Assembly: GCA_033296885.1 (NCBI GenBank)
Contig: MU863975.1
Span: 62,001-126,000 of the forward strand
DNA length: 64,000 bases
Direction of reading: 5' to 3'
Origin: Triangularia verruculosa
Taxonomy: Eukaryota > Ascomycota > Sordariomycetes > Sordariales > Podosporaceae
Below the pieces are notes generated by a model. The model did not search any database. It was not told the origin of the DNA and saw only the letters and a program-made list of their open reading frames with translations. Made by a program: the position numbers and the translations under genes. Position 1 is the stretch's first letter; each line of letters opens with the position of its first letter. This document shows, one piece after another, positions 21,901 through 32,905 of this stretch.

Positions 21901-24900
21901 GTTCCACTATCCCGCAGGGTACATCTTGAAGCCAGAGGACCCCATCTACAGCCGCATCCACGAGCTGCGTGAAGACGTCGGCAGGCTTCTCTCACGCACG
22001 CATGCCTTTTTGAACGCGAACCAGCAGGATGATGTCGCCTGTTTCACGTCATTGTACGCGACCTACAGGACCTGGATCACCGACGTTGGTATCGAAAGAT
22101 CGGCGCATCCGCTGGAAAGGCTTGTGCGCCTGTATAAGGCAGACATCTCGCCCTTCAAGATCAGTGGTCTCAGGAAAGTGTATCCGCGACCTCTTCTGAT
22201 CAAGCGCGCGGATGCGTATCAGCTTCAGCGAGTCAAGTATAACTCAGCCTACCGCAAAAAGAGTGAACTTGACAAACGACTGTTGCTTGACCTTGCCGAG
22301 TCCTGTACATCTTCGTATGCCGACGTGCGTAGAGTAGCCCAAGGCGCCCAGGACTCGTCACTCAAGGTCCTGATCGGAGGTCGGCCCTTGGTCATCCCGG
22401 TCATCATGGAGCGACTCCGCAAGGCCCTGGACGAAAATGACCACGACCGGATCAAGGGTGCCATGTACACGCTCTTGTTCACCACGCTGCTGAAGACGCT
22501 CATGAGGGATTGGAGGTTTGCACCGGATCTCATGCGGATGTACATTGAAACAGCTGCCGTCGACAAGACCTCCATCCAAAACCTAGGGTCTACTGCGCTC
22601 TATCCTCTGCTCGACTTTGGTAAGCCGTTCGAGCGTTTGATCATCTTTGATCGTGACATCGTACATACCATCCGCCCAGATGAAGATTGTTCAGCAATCA
22701 TCAGTCGGCGACACGACTTTATCACGGAGCGCCGCACCAAGGTAGAAGGCAAAAAGGCGGCTCTCGGACTAGAGTTGACGGAGAAGGCCAAAACCACGCA
22801 CTGGAAGATTGCAAGCAGATGTGCCATCTTTGCGCTGAACTGTTGCCTTCGTTTCGACACGCTTGCCAGTCCAGAACTTATCGAGCTTGTTGCTAATGGC
22901 ACCAATGATCCACATCCGGGATTACGGTCCAACTACCTATCAGCCTTCTCGGCCATCTTCACGGCCATCGACATCCGCGCCATTTACAGTCATGAGTATC
23001 GGAACTACCTGATCGAGGAGGAACACGAGGAAAACAAGTACCAGGTGCCAGTACCGACAGACGATCCCAACCTCACAGAGAATTTCCTCGCCCAGTTCGA
23101 GAAGTTTGATGGTACTGACTACTTTGTCGACTGTGATTATCCCGGCTGGCTGGTCTGGGGGAAGCAGTTCCCTGTGTCCCGTGCGGACCCCAAGCCTTTC
23201 CTCGCCTACGATGAGGTTGAGGATCGCGTACGGGTCCAAATTGGCCAGATTATCACCAAGGACTGGTTCAAGAAGTGCTTTGATTACCTCAAACAGGAGC
23301 CAAGGGATGCCGGCGTAGATCGCTTCAGGATGCAAAATCTGGTCCTGCTCATGAATGTTTTCGATCTCATGTACTACGGAAAGACGGCAGCTACGTTCGA
23401 TGACGTTGTTGAGTTGGTCAAGGATGTCTACGGTGACGGTAGCGATAAGCATCAGCACCGCGCTACGGCGGAAATCCTTGGAGCTCTACTGTCGGGCAGT
23501 TCTGATGATCCTCGCGAGTTTCGGGACCGGGTCTGGAGTTTTGCCGCGCCTCTGATGCTGAAGATCATTGCTGATGACCTGACCCCTGACAATCTTCAGT
23601 ACTGGATGACATGCTTGCACATCATCATCGATGGCAAGGATCCACGGAGGTGCAGAGAGCTGACGGAAGCTTTGTCCTCGTTCCGACTCGACATGAACTC
23701 TAATGCAGCCTTCAAGGAGTCTAGCAAGGTTCAGCTGGTCGAGTTCATCATTAATGATGCTGGTTGGCACTTCAGACACGAGAAGCCCATTTTAGAGGAT
23801 TTCCTGGCACACATCGACCACCCATACAAGTCGGTCAGAGAGTCGATTGGCCGTGTCATTGCGACCATCTATCGCACACGATACCACGAGTCGTTCAGAA
23901 ACGTGTCAGAGCTTCTCGAGAAGAACAAGGCCGCTTCTTCGATTGGTCTACGGGCTTACCAACCTACTGAAGAGTTCTCGGCCACCATCAAGGACGTCTT
24001 TGCCCGTCTTGAGAGATGGCGCCACGAGCGGACTCCTGGCCAACAGACGCCCTCCAGCTACACTTCAGGTTCCAAGACTGTGCTCATCTGGCTCGACAGC
24101 ATGCTCTCTTCCCAAGAGTGCATCCAGCTCGTTCCCTTCTTCCCTGATCCGTTCATCGACCAACTCCTGCATATGATGGACGTCAAAGAAGACCCCGAAC
24201 TGATGAAGCTGGCCTACCACGTCTACCGCCACCTCCCTAACATTCCATTCCGCTCCGGGGAGGATGACGCCTTCATCGCCGCCTTGATCCGGGTAGGAAA
24301 AACGGCCATCTCTTGGCATCAACGTCTGCGGGCTCTGGTCAACATGCAGGTAGTCTACTTCCGTCGTCTTTTCCTCACACAGCCTGCCCAGCGCCAGATG
24401 CTCTTCGACGCGGTTGGCGACATGCTCTCTGATCCCCAACTCGAAGTCCGTGACTGTGCTTCCGCCACTCTCGCCGGCATGATACGCTGCTCACCTGCCT
24501 CGATCCGAAACCCGATCATTATCCAGCTTAAGGATAGGTTTGAGTTACAGCTCAAGCAGACCCCGATGCCGGCGAGGAAGAAAAAGGTTCCTGGAACAGA
24601 TACACCGATCGACACTCAGAAACAGATTGTCAGGAGACATGCTGCTGTGCTCGGACTGGGCGCGCTGATTGAGGCATTCCCGTATGCGACGCCGCCGCCG
24701 CAGTGGATGCCGGAGGTGTTGGCTCACTTGGCGACAAGGGCTGCGAACGATCCAGGTGTGGTCGGGAAAGCGACCAAGGCGATCTTGGCGGAGTTCAAGA
24801 AGACGAGGCAGGATAGCTGGAGTGTGGATCAGAAGGTATGTTCCCTCAACATTTGACGTGCCGAAAAAACAATTGCTAACTTTGTTTCACCAGTACTTTA

Positions 24901-24956
24901 CCAGCGAGCAGCTTGAGGATTTGGAGGGCGTGTTGTGGAAGAGCTATTTTGCCTGA
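18963..24956 (+). CDS. blm10: Proteasome activator Blm10/PA200
   Basis: Exons 18963-19432, 19492-24835 and 24894-24956 give about 1,958 residues. It is a HEAT-repeat solenoid that caps the 20S proteasome core. Recognisable Blm10 signatures are YFRLLPFDVEDDAHRDAALQ with LYHHLALAPGLDSNTADRFSR-like text in exon 1, DWRPLWKELKAMVFPSE and FDPKERGPILEELLPYFS at the start of exon 2, an acidic loop (MMEEDDDPLAEVADDEE), and a C-terminal repeat region. The last exon encodes YFTSEQLEDLEGVLWKSYFA. The C-terminus resembles the HbYX-type tail used for docking into the proteasome alpha ring, but has Phe in the penultimate position. It acts in nucleus and cytosol. Length matches the family. Confidence 0.95.
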
Positions 24957-25361
24957 CCACTTTGCCTGCTGGTGGCAAGTGGAAAGGATACCGAGAATCA
25001 ACAGCCGTATGAGGTACGGTTAGAAAGCGAGAAAAGGAGGCTGTTGATATCGCTGAATTTTGGGCGCATTGGCTGTGGAAATGTTGGAAGTGGAACCAAA
25101 GCATTGATAATGTGCGAAGGATTGATCCTAGAAGAGGTGTGCACCAGGAGAGAATTTCGAGAGATTAGAAAGGTACAGAATTGTAGTGTGCACCACAAGT
25201 AGCAAAAATAAAGAGACAGATCTCAGGAACAGTATGAGTGTACAGTTTGTTTCATTACTTGTTCTTGTCCTATGGAGTCCAAAGAAGAGATCCGTTGCCG
25301 CTGGTGGAAGAAAAAAAATAGAAGATTTCCGAAGAGGTATAGGTAGGAAGAGGCAAAAGAA
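24957..25361. other. Intergenic spacer
   Basis: It contains the 3' flank of Blm10 and, at 25354-25359, the T4 terminator (minus strand) of tRNA-Val. Purine-rich stretches occur at 25200-25350. No gene is seen. Confidence 0.5.
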
Positions 25362-25434
25362 TGATCGACCCAGGGATCGAACCTGGCACCTTTTGTGTGT
25401 GAGACAAACGTGATAACCACTACACCAGCCGACC
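25362..25434 (-). tRNA. tRNA-Val (anticodon CAC)
   Basis: Read on the minus strand: acceptor stem GGTCGGC with GTCGATC (two G-T pairs) and discriminator A; D-arm/box A TGGTGTAGTGGTTATCA; anticodon stem TTTGT/ACAAA with loop CTCACAC (anticodon CAC); T-arm/box B GGTTCGATCCC. No intron is present. A T4 tract follows directly. Confidence 0.93.
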
Positions 25435-25746
25435 TTCACATCACTGCTATGATATTTACCCCTTACTAAGAGTACAGGCAATGTTTGTGGCATGGGAATG
25501 GAAAAGGGCAGTGGCTGCTTGATGGAGGGGTGCTGTGCCTACATAACTTAGGAATAAAATTGAAACAGGCTAAGATATGCTATCCTGACTTTATGGCTCT
25601 ATGGAATTCCAGACGCCTTTTCCGCGTCCACCTCATTGACAGCATTAGGTCCCCATGACCATTTAGGACAGTTACAGGACAATGTATATTGTTACACCAT
25701 GCAGCAGGTTACCAGCACAATACAAGGGTATAATTAAACTTTGGCC
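25435..25746. other. Intergenic spacer
   Basis: AT-rich flank between tRNA-Val and the F-box-like gene. No feature is supported. Confidence 0.4.
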
Positions 25747-27540
25747 ATGGAGATGGCTCAACCTTTGAACCGACCAAAGCTCAAGTCTGGTACTTTTAGG
25801 GTTCGAATCATCCCACACCGGATGCCGTTGCCGCACAAAATGCAAAACCCACCGATAACTGGCAACATCAACTCCAAGGCGACCTTTCCACCAGTTATCC
25901 CTCGCCTCGTGACACCGAAGATGCATACCGCGACAACGAAAGTCTTTAGCATTCTCGAGCTTCTTGATGCAATCGGACAGCATATCACAAACCGGCAGAC
26001 CCTTTTCAATCTCTGTGTCACGAGCAAGGTCTTTTGCCTAGCGTTTACTCGGCACCTTTACTGCCAACTCAAGACAAGCAGTGACGCACTCCAAGTTTCG
26101 CCATGTAACCCGAATCTCATGTACACCAAGCAACTCTACTTGGGTGAAACGGGCAGCGAATCACTGACCTCAACCGAGTTCAATAAGAAAGCACGACGAT
26201 TTATCACGCAAATGCCACGTCTGCAAAATTTTGAGTAAGATGGGATTCCAGCCAACACCGAAGTCTAAAAGTGCCCGTCTAACATGACTAACATCGTAGA
26301 TGGGGTTTTGGATACATGCTGGAGCAAGAGACACTGCTATGTCTGTGGGTGTCATGTCCGGACCTCAGGGCTTTTCGGGTTTGGGACGCATCTCAAAGTC
26401 TCTCGCGATATCGGCCCGATCTGTTTGTGTTCTGCAATCTGCGATACCTTGCCATCGAAGAATTATTTGGCGATCTCTGCTGGTGGCGGAAACAATTAGT
26501 ACAGATACTGTTACACTCGAGGTAATGACCTTCCTTTGTTGTTTAGGTACTCTGGCTGACCTTGTAGCAGAGATCTCCGGGGATTAGAGCTCTCGATTTC
26601 AGAGGAGACTGTGCACCTTTATCAGGACAAAAGAGCCCCTGACCATGCAAACTTCTTCGATAGGCTCTGTCAAGATTACATCCAGAGCGGAGGAGATCCC
26701 CTGCCTATCAAAACCCTCAAATGCGGCCGATCTATCTACCCAATGGATTACCACTACTTGACGGGACTGGTCAATCTAGCTTCTCTGGAAGTATTGGAGA
26801 TCGACAACGATGAAGAGCTGCATGACGATTCGGACGTCTTCGACCTCTACACGGACGACTCGGGGTGCAAAATCGTGTTTTGGGCTTTCGGTCCAGCCAC
26901 ATGTCCACGCCTCCGCAGGCTCACAGTGTCGCGCTACGGTGAGGAGACACACAAACTTCTCTGCCAAATTGCCAAGCACCCATCTGTCTCTTGCAATCTG
27001 GTATTTTCTGCCACCTCACATGGATATGATGGCTTTGATTCAGCTATGCTCCTGGCTTCTAGTGATGAATACCCAGGGCTGCCGATCAAGTTGCGAATGA
27101 TGGAAGTGGATCTGAACCGCGAAAATAGGTACTCTTACAACAGGCCTGCTAAGCAGATACTGGAGGATTTGGCGGTATCCAATGGTGACTCGCTGGAGGC
27201 ACTTGTTCTGAATCTTTCAGACTCAGACTCAGACTGGGTTAAGATGGTGGACGGAGTCAACACACAACACGTGGTAGAGTTCATTTCATCCTTCACCAAG
27301 CTCACACAGCTGTACGTCTACGTTCCGTATTACGAACAGGACCATCTCGAAGTTTTGGCGGAGAGGTTGGCGCTTGCTTGCACAACCCTACAACGCATTG
27401 ATTTGTCCGACAAAGCCTTCGCAGTACGGCGACACGGAGTGGGATTTCGGGACGTGAGTGTGAGACCCTTCACGGACTGGGAGAATCATGGAGACCTTTT
27501 GAGATTCTCAACTTTCGATCCCTTTGAAAGAGCGTATTGA
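25747..27540 (+). CDS. F-box-like/leucine-rich protein
   Basis: Exons 25747-26234, 26300-26521 and 26571-27540 (introns GTAAGA...GTAG and GTAATG...GCAG) give up to 559 residues. A degenerate F-box reads KVFSILELLDAIGQHI, then TLFNLCVTSKVFCLAFTRHLY. It is followed by irregular leucine-rich segments (LQNFEWGFGYML, DLRAFRVW, NLRYLAIEELFG, GLELSISEE, NLASLEVLEIDN, RLRRLTVSRYG, TLQRIDLS) in the style of fungal F-box proteins. Such proteins usually act as substrate receptors of SCF ubiquitin ligases. The start is uncertain: Met at 25918 directly before the F-box is equally likely, since the preceding 57 residues are basic and Pro-rich and may be leader. Confidence 0.7.
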
Positions 27541-27743
27541 ACCTCACAGCTGGGATATTGACTAGTTTCTGTACCGAGGTGTTTATTATAAAGAAAAGGA
27601 ACGATGCCTGAGTGGCGCATATACATATATATCAACTCAAATTGACGAACGCCTTACAATGGGACACAGCATAATGTGCTAAACTGCGCTCATATTCTGC
27701 TACGTTTCCTAAGGTCACGGTACCTAGCCCCTACTCCAATCCG

Positions 27744-28802
27744 CTAGTTCTTCTGCTTCCCGCTCTGCATGAACGTCCACGGGCTCTCAACAGCCCAAGG
27801 CCAGTACTGTTCGTTGTCGTTAAAAGCCAACCACTCATACGGCATCCACGAGAACCCATTCTCGCCCCAAGTCGGACCCCACGAGTTCTGAACGTAAAAG
27901 GCACCGGCGCTCGAAGTCCCCGGCGCTCTCTTGTTATCATCCCAGCCCACGGCAACGAGGGCGTGGCGGCGGCCCGGGTGATCTTTGTCCTTTCCATACC
28001 CCTCCCCAGGGCGCGGGATCGGCCAGATGCTGTTGTTCGGCTTGCCCCATGACGCCCCGTTACCCCACTGCCACCACGAGTCGTACAGCTTACACGAGAA
28101 GACGATGGGGTATCCGCGCTGGATGCAGCGCTTCCAGCACTCGGCCGAGCCCTCGCCGGGGCGGGCATAGCCGAGGGCCTGGTGCAGCACGGCGGCGCGG
28201 AAGCACTCGGGGTCTGGGAGACGAGCGGGCCAGTCGTTGGGCTTGAACAATCCGTTGTTGGGCTGAACTTCTGCATCGTACGGCCACTTGCCGCTGCCGA
28301 CCTGGTGGTCTTTGATGGAGGCGTCCTCGGGAGGGGCACCGAGGGCACGCATGATCTTGATGACGTCGCGGGCGCTGGAGCCGCTGTCCTTGAGCTGCGC
28401 GGATTGGTCGCCCTGGGGGAGGATCCCCGGCTGGCGGAGGGCGTCGTAGAACTTGGCCGACGGCACGATGGGCCACGTATTCTTGACGGCGCCGTAGCGG
28501 GCAACGTAGTACAGGAACAGGCGGGACGGCACGTAGTCGGCGTACTGGACGCCCTGGCGTTGCAATTCGTACAGGTAGAGCTGGGCAACGGCGTTGGTCA
28601 TGCACGTGCCGATGTAGCCTTGGTTGAAGGCGCCGGTCTTGTTGACCTTGTAATTGAGCGGCGCTTTGAGAACGCTGAACTCGGCCGGCAGGGGTCCGGT
28701 GCTCATTCCCATCTCCGACATGTCGACTTCCTTGTCCCGTGGATCGGGCTGGTCGAAGACCGCGCCGGGGAGGAAGTTATCGGGAAACTCTTCGTGCGGC
28801 AT
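27744..28802 (-). CDS. Papain-fold (C1A) cysteine peptidase without signal peptide
   Basis: A single exon of 352 residues starting MPHEEFPDNFLPG (an upstream in-frame Met at 28856 is possible). The active-site Cys lies in NQGYIGTCMTNAVAQLYLYEL, with the oxyanion Gln two positions after Asn. The His lies in RRHALVAVGWDD and the Asn in YVQNSWGPTWGENGF. These are the three papain-family blocks, though the normal CWAF after the cysteine is CMTN. There is no signal peptide and no ERFNIN-type propeptide, so it looks cytosolic. The gene is intronless and GC-rich. Papain-type peptidases are scarce in filamentous ascomycetes, so its origin is worth checking. The two long frames on the other strand here are GC-driven shadows. 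Confidence 0.88.
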   Translation of the reverse strand: MPHEEFPDNFLPGAVFDQPDPRDKEVDMSEMGMSTGPLPAEFSVLKAPLNYKVNKTGAFNQGYIGTCMTNAVAQLYLYELQRQGVQYADYVPSRLFLYYVARYGAVKNTWPIVPSAKFYDALRQPGILPQGDQSAQLKDSGSSARDVIKIMRALGAPPEDASIKDHQVGSGKWPYDAEVQPNNGLFKPNDWPARLPDPECFRAAVLHQALGYARPGEGSAECWKRCIQRGYPIVFSCKLYDSWWQWGNGASWGKPNNSIWPIPRPGEGYGKDKDHPGRRHALVAVGWDDNKRAPGTSSAGAFYVQNSWGPTWGENGFSWMPYEWLAFNDNEQYWPWAVESPWTFMQSGKQKN

Positions 28803-29747
28803 TTTGTTGAGGCAGGTATGTAGCTGTAAAGTAGGTAGCGGTGGTAAAGGAGGCAAGGAAGCTGATAGGAGACGGTATGAGCTGGGACTTGCAAGTGCGG
28901 TTGATCGTATCTTATATTCCTCTCTTGCTCTCTCCTAGGTATCAATTTTTGCGAACGCTGCTGCTTCTCATCCAAGTCAACAGAGCGCTCAATTGTTAAG
29001 CGCCTGTGTCGAGGACGTGTCTCGGTCTATTGACCGGCATGGCGCCATTCTCAACGCCCAAGCTAGTGCCCATTGTCCAATCGAGCCTCTTTTCGCAGAT
29101 TCTCAGCGCCGTTACGGAATCTCTAGAGAGGTTTCAGCTCGGGTCTAGCCAAGCCTCTCGATCAAAGCGGATGTTACACAATCTCTAGTGAGGCTTCAGC
29201 TCGAGTCTAGCCAAGCCTCTTGATGAAAGTGAATGATTGTGAATGATAGCTAGGCGAGTATCCGGAGGGCTTCAGCTCGACTTTGCCGGCGCCTCTCGAT
29301 TGAAGCGGACGGTTGCAGACAATAGGTACCTAGCTAGATCCCGAGAGGGGAAAAGTGCGGCGAACCCCGTGATAGGAGAAAGCCGTCCGTAGATCCATTA
29401 GCGTATCCGACAGGGGCTCTGTTTCCGAGCGGCAGCGGTCTAGACCCCCCATGAGAGGTAGAGACACTGCCAAGTTAGCTGCAAGGTAGTCTCGTGAACA
29501 AGTGTATAATTCCCGTCACTTGTCGCCAGTCCACGTGCTGCAGCTAACGGATCTAACCATTGAGGTGAGGTCTTCTCATTTATCATTAATTATACCTGTA
29601 CAGCCCCGGCAATCCCCCTTTTCTGACTCACTGACTGCAAAGGTACCTAGTCGAAGCGTTGAAGGATAGGTAGGAAAAGACGGTAGGAACTAGCGAATAG
29701 GAGCTCAGAACATCAATAATGTCATTCAGATAGTTCTAAGTAGCTCA
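28803..29747. other. Intergenic region containing a triplicated repeat
   Basis: No gene is supported. It holds the promoter of the cysteine peptidase and, at 29119-29320, three imperfect tandem copies of a 62-66-bp unit described separately. Confidence 0.55.
29119..29320. repeat. Three imperfect tandem repeats, each able to form a hairpin
   Basis: Copies lie at about 29119-29180, 29181-29242 and 29255-29320. Each contains the core TTCAGCTCG followed by GCC and CCTCTCGAT-like text. Copies 1 and 2 begin ATCTCTAG. In copy 2, GAGGCTT and AAGCCTC form a 7-bp inverted repeat around a 16-bp loop; copies 1 and 3 keep this with G-T pairs or small mismatches. The unit has no open frame of note. Confidence 0.75.
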
Positions 29748-31043
29748 CTACATATCTGAGCCAGACTCGGAGTCCGAGTCTGGCACATCATCCGACCTAT
29801 AGCCCGAGTCTGGTACAGACCTCACGAACGAGACAACTGGACGGGGTTCATCCAACACGACCCCCTCCCGTAGCCTACTTCTCCATTTCACCACCCACTC
29901 CTTCCAGCTTTGGAGGGCCGTCACCACTTCTGGTGTCAAGGTGCGGTGCTTTGGGGGTTCCAGGGAAAACAAATCGTCCATCCCAAAGCGAGGTCTTGGC
30001 TCTCCGTCGACGTAAAAGGTAATGTCGTCAAGGATGCTTTCGTACAGCATAAGGCCGTAGCCCCGTGAGAGCCAGCTGAAGTCGAGGAGGGTCCAGAGGG
30101 TGTTGGCCAGGTACAGGCCATAGCGGTCGGCGTCTCCAAGGGTATGACGGCCAGTGGAAAGATGCATCCCTATCACGGTGTCCACGTCCGTGCGGCCTGT
30201 CCATGAATATGGAGAATTATGAGGCGGCCCTGGGAATATCTCATTTTCTCCCCAGGCTCCGTAAGGCAGATCAGGATTGCTATCAATCATGGGCCGCATG
30301 ATACCACATCCTCGACTCCGCCTTGCATCGTCCATCTTGGTTTTCTCTTTAGATGTTACACTGATAGTGAGATGTCGGAGGCTGTATCGACTGGCCGAAA
30401 GGGAGCCACGGTTGTCTTTCTGATAGGTGGGAGACGTCAAGCCTCGCGGACCCAAGGCAAGGAAGGAAGCCAGCAGGCGGTAGAAATTCCATGAGCCGGA
30501 AGGGGGGTTTGGGTAGCTTATTGGATCGAAATCGGACGATACACCGCCGTAACGGCTCATGAATCCGCTTCCCTTCCCTACTAGCGCCAGGTCGTCCATA
30601 TCGTACTCCCCCTCGTCCTCCGTGTCAGAATCCTCGTCCTCCAGGTCCATATCCTGCACGTCCATGATGCGGAAAGACACTTGCAGAGTGTCGAGGTTCA
30701 TTTGGCCCGGGAGTGGACAACAAACCCACGTTGGGAAAAGGCCGCATTTGGGCACGAAGATGATGTCTATCTCATAGGGACGATGCTGGAGGCTGCATGA
30801 GTTCAGTAGATATTGGACGTCATCGCGCAGGATCCGACATGTGAGGATGAGTGGTAAAGCTGGTGGTTGAGGTGAATTGGCTGGCACCCAAATGTCCCAG
30901 TCATCGCGGAGCCGGACGCGAGTCTTGTCCAAAAACAGTGAGTGGCGATTGTAAGGCGTTGCTGCTGGCGTCCAAATTACAGTAGCTAGGATTTCGTGGC
31001 GGAGTTCCGCCGGGAGGGTGATAAGCGTCTTTGATTTGGTCAT
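29748..31043 (-). CDS. F-box-like uncharacterised fungal protein
   Basis: A single exon of 431 residues. The N-terminus has ITLPAELRHEILATVIW, the pattern by which short F-box-like motifs of fungal proteins are recognised, followed by PLILTCRILRDDVQYLL. An acidic insert (DMDLEDEDSDTEDEGEYDMDD) lies near residues 130-150. The C-terminus is Ser/Asp-rich (SGYRSDDVPDSDSESGSDM). The rest resembles a family common in Sordariomycetes whose role is unknown. No signal peptide or membrane segment is present. It lies upstream of the LysM gene on the same strand, 464 bp apart. Confidence 0.7.
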   Translation of the reverse strand: MTKSKTLITLPAELRHEILATVIWTPAATPYNRHSLFLDKTRVRLRDDWDIWVPANSPQPPALPLILTCRILRDDVQYLLNSCSLQHRPYEIDIIFVPKCGLFPTWVCCPLPGQMNLDTLQVSFRIMDVQDMDLEDEDSDTEDEGEYDMDDLALVGKGSGFMSRYGGVSSDFDPISYPNPPSGSWNFYRLLASFLALGPRGLTSPTYQKDNRGSLSASRYSLRHLTISVTSKEKTKMDDARRSRGCGIMRPMIDSNPDLPYGAWGENEIFPGPPHNSPYSWTGRTDVDTVIGMHLSTGRHTLGDADRYGLYLANTLWTLLDFSWLSRGYGLMLYESILDDITFYVDGEPRPRFGMDDLFSLEPPKHRTLTPEVVTALQSWKEWVVKWRSRLREGVVLDEPRPVVSFVRSVPDSGYRSDDVPDSDSESGSDM

Positions 31044-31507
31044 TGTCGGGAGAGCAATAAGCCAGGTAAGAAACAGTCCACCATAGAACCGAGTGTGTGG
31101 TAGACTGGTAGTGAATGAGCAAGTCGTCCATTTTTAAGAGAAAACAGATCTGCTGGGTCAGCAAAGCAACATTTGGGGTCCGAGCGTCTAGCGCCAAGCC
31201 AGCCCAAGTTGAGCAAGTACTGTATTCATGTTGTTGGCCTGCGTGAGGTGGTTACATCGCTCGTGCGTATCGGGTGAGAGTGAAAACGCGAAAAATGGAC
31301 GAAACGGTTCTGATCATCCAGGTTCACGCTTTTTGCCAGCTCATGGTGGACGATGACATCGCAGTTCTATGTGAGGTCAAAGGAGCAGCATCGGATGGGG
31401 CGAACGGTCTCTTCATGCATGTACCTGGTATCTATGAGTCTACCTACCTAAATGAATGGGCTCTATTTCTGGATACGCCCCCAAAGTCTGTTGACTGTGT
31501 CTCTTCT
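31044..31507. other. Intergenic region
   Basis: This is the 3' flank of the LysM gene and promoter of the F-box-like gene. A 250-codon plus-strand frame that starts here (31274) runs antisense through the LysM repeats and is not called. Confidence 0.45.
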
Positions 31508-32905
31508 TTAGAGGACAGCAACGCAAACATAAGCATTTGCCCACATGCCGGTGCAATCGTTCTTGACTGCCGGGTTCCACTTGACGAAATTGGCCTGAGT
31601 AATTCCATAGCGCTGGGTGATGGTCTGGCAATTCTGGCCGGACTGGACAAAGTGGAAGGTCTTGCAGGAGGTAGTCATGCCGGTCTGATAAGGAGTAGGC
31701 GTCTGGATACCGTTGCCTGGGTTGACGGGTGTGGGCGTGTGTCCCACGATGGAAACACAAACGTAGTAGTCGAGCCACAACAGAGTGCAGTCAGACTTCA
31801 CGTAGGGATTCCAGGTCGTGAGCTGAGCTACAGTGACGCCGTTGGAAGCGGCGATGGTGGCGCAGGTATCCCCGGACTTGACCTTGTAGAAAGAGTCGCA
31901 GTTGTTGACCATATTGGGCTGGATGGGCGTCGGGGTGGCGATGCCGTTGCCGACGCTGGTGGTGGTGCTGGGCTTGGTTGGGGTGTGGCCGATGATAGAG
32001 ACGCAGGCGTAGGCATTGGCCCATAGTCCAGTGCAAGTTGAACCCACACTGGGGTTCCAGCTCGAGAACTGAGCCTGGGTGAGGCCGTGCTTGGCTGCAA
32101 TGCTCTCGCAGGTGTCACCAGTCACAACGAAATAGAATTCGTCACAGTTGTTGACGATGGATCCCTGGGTGGGTGTGGGGGTGGTGATGCCATTCCCGGG
32201 CGTGGTGGGCGACGGCTCATGGCCTATGATGGAGACACACGCATAGGCGTTGGCCCACAGGCCGGTGCATGACGCGCCAACACTGGGATTCCATGCTTTG
32301 AACTGGTCCTGAGAGATTCTGTAGAGGGAGGCGATCACGTCGCACGTCTGTCCAGGGGTGACAAAGTGGAAGGCGTCACAGTTGTTAACGATGGTGGCCT
32401 GAGTGGGGGTGGGAGTGGTGATGCCATTCCCGGGTGTCGTGGTCGTCACTGGGGGAACAATAGTAGATGAGGACGAAGTGGTGGTAGTCACCGCCGGCGT
32501 GCCCGAAGCAGAGCTGGCCGAAGAGATGCTTGGTGCAGGCTCGGCGTAAGCCTCAACGCAGTACGACTTCCCAACCTCTACTGAGCAGGTGGCAGGGAGG
32601 GAAGGGTTCTACACAAAAGTTCAGTAAAACAAGCTGACACATTATCTCCTTTCCGGGTAATACTTCGAGTGACTTACCCATTGTTTGAACAGTGCCAAGG
32701 AAATAAAGTTCTCACTAATGATGGCGTCGCAGGTGGTGGCAGACCTCACATCGGCCCACCAGGTGCAGTAACTCGACGCCTTGGGGTCGTGGGGTAGCGA
32801 CGGCAAGGGGCCATCACGCGTTTCTAAGACGGGTGCAGATCTTCCAGCAGTCACAGCCGTGACAAGGCCGGTGGCCAGAACAAGAGCGTATGCAGAGGAT
32901 AGCAT
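31508..32905 (-). CDS. Secreted protein with five LysM domains
   Basis: Exons 32905-32678 and 32608-31508 (intron GTAAGT...GTAG, between Trp and Asn codons) give 442 residues. A signal peptide (MLSSAYALVLATGLVTAVTAG) leads into a first, divergent LysM (YCTWWADVRSATTCDAI, then FKQW, then NPSLPATC). Four canonical LysM units follow, each with F..V..G.TC..IA, a WNP motif and a closing C. They are separated by Thr/Pro linkers that repeat PGNGITTPTPTQ almost exactly. LysM domains bind chitin and N-acetylglucosamine polymers. Secreted multi-LysM proteins of this kind protect hyphae or hide chitin fragments. It is transcribed away from the giant chitinase gene across a shared 2.6-kb region, an arrangement known for subgroup C chitinases and LysM genes in Trichoderma. 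Confidence 0.93.

Noticed and set aside
25795..25812. GGTTCGAATC, a possible tRNA B box
   Set aside because: No A box, acceptor stem or anticodon arm around it; it lies in the F-box-like gene.
27731..28823. Long overlapping frames on both strands over the cysteine peptidase
   Set aside because: They are low-complexity Arg/Pro/Ser- or Val/Gly-rich translations caused by high GC; only one frame has the peptidase motifs.
31274..32026. 250-codon open frame on the plus strand
   Set aside because: It runs antisense over the LysM repeats; the long frame follows from the codon bias and repeats of the real gene.
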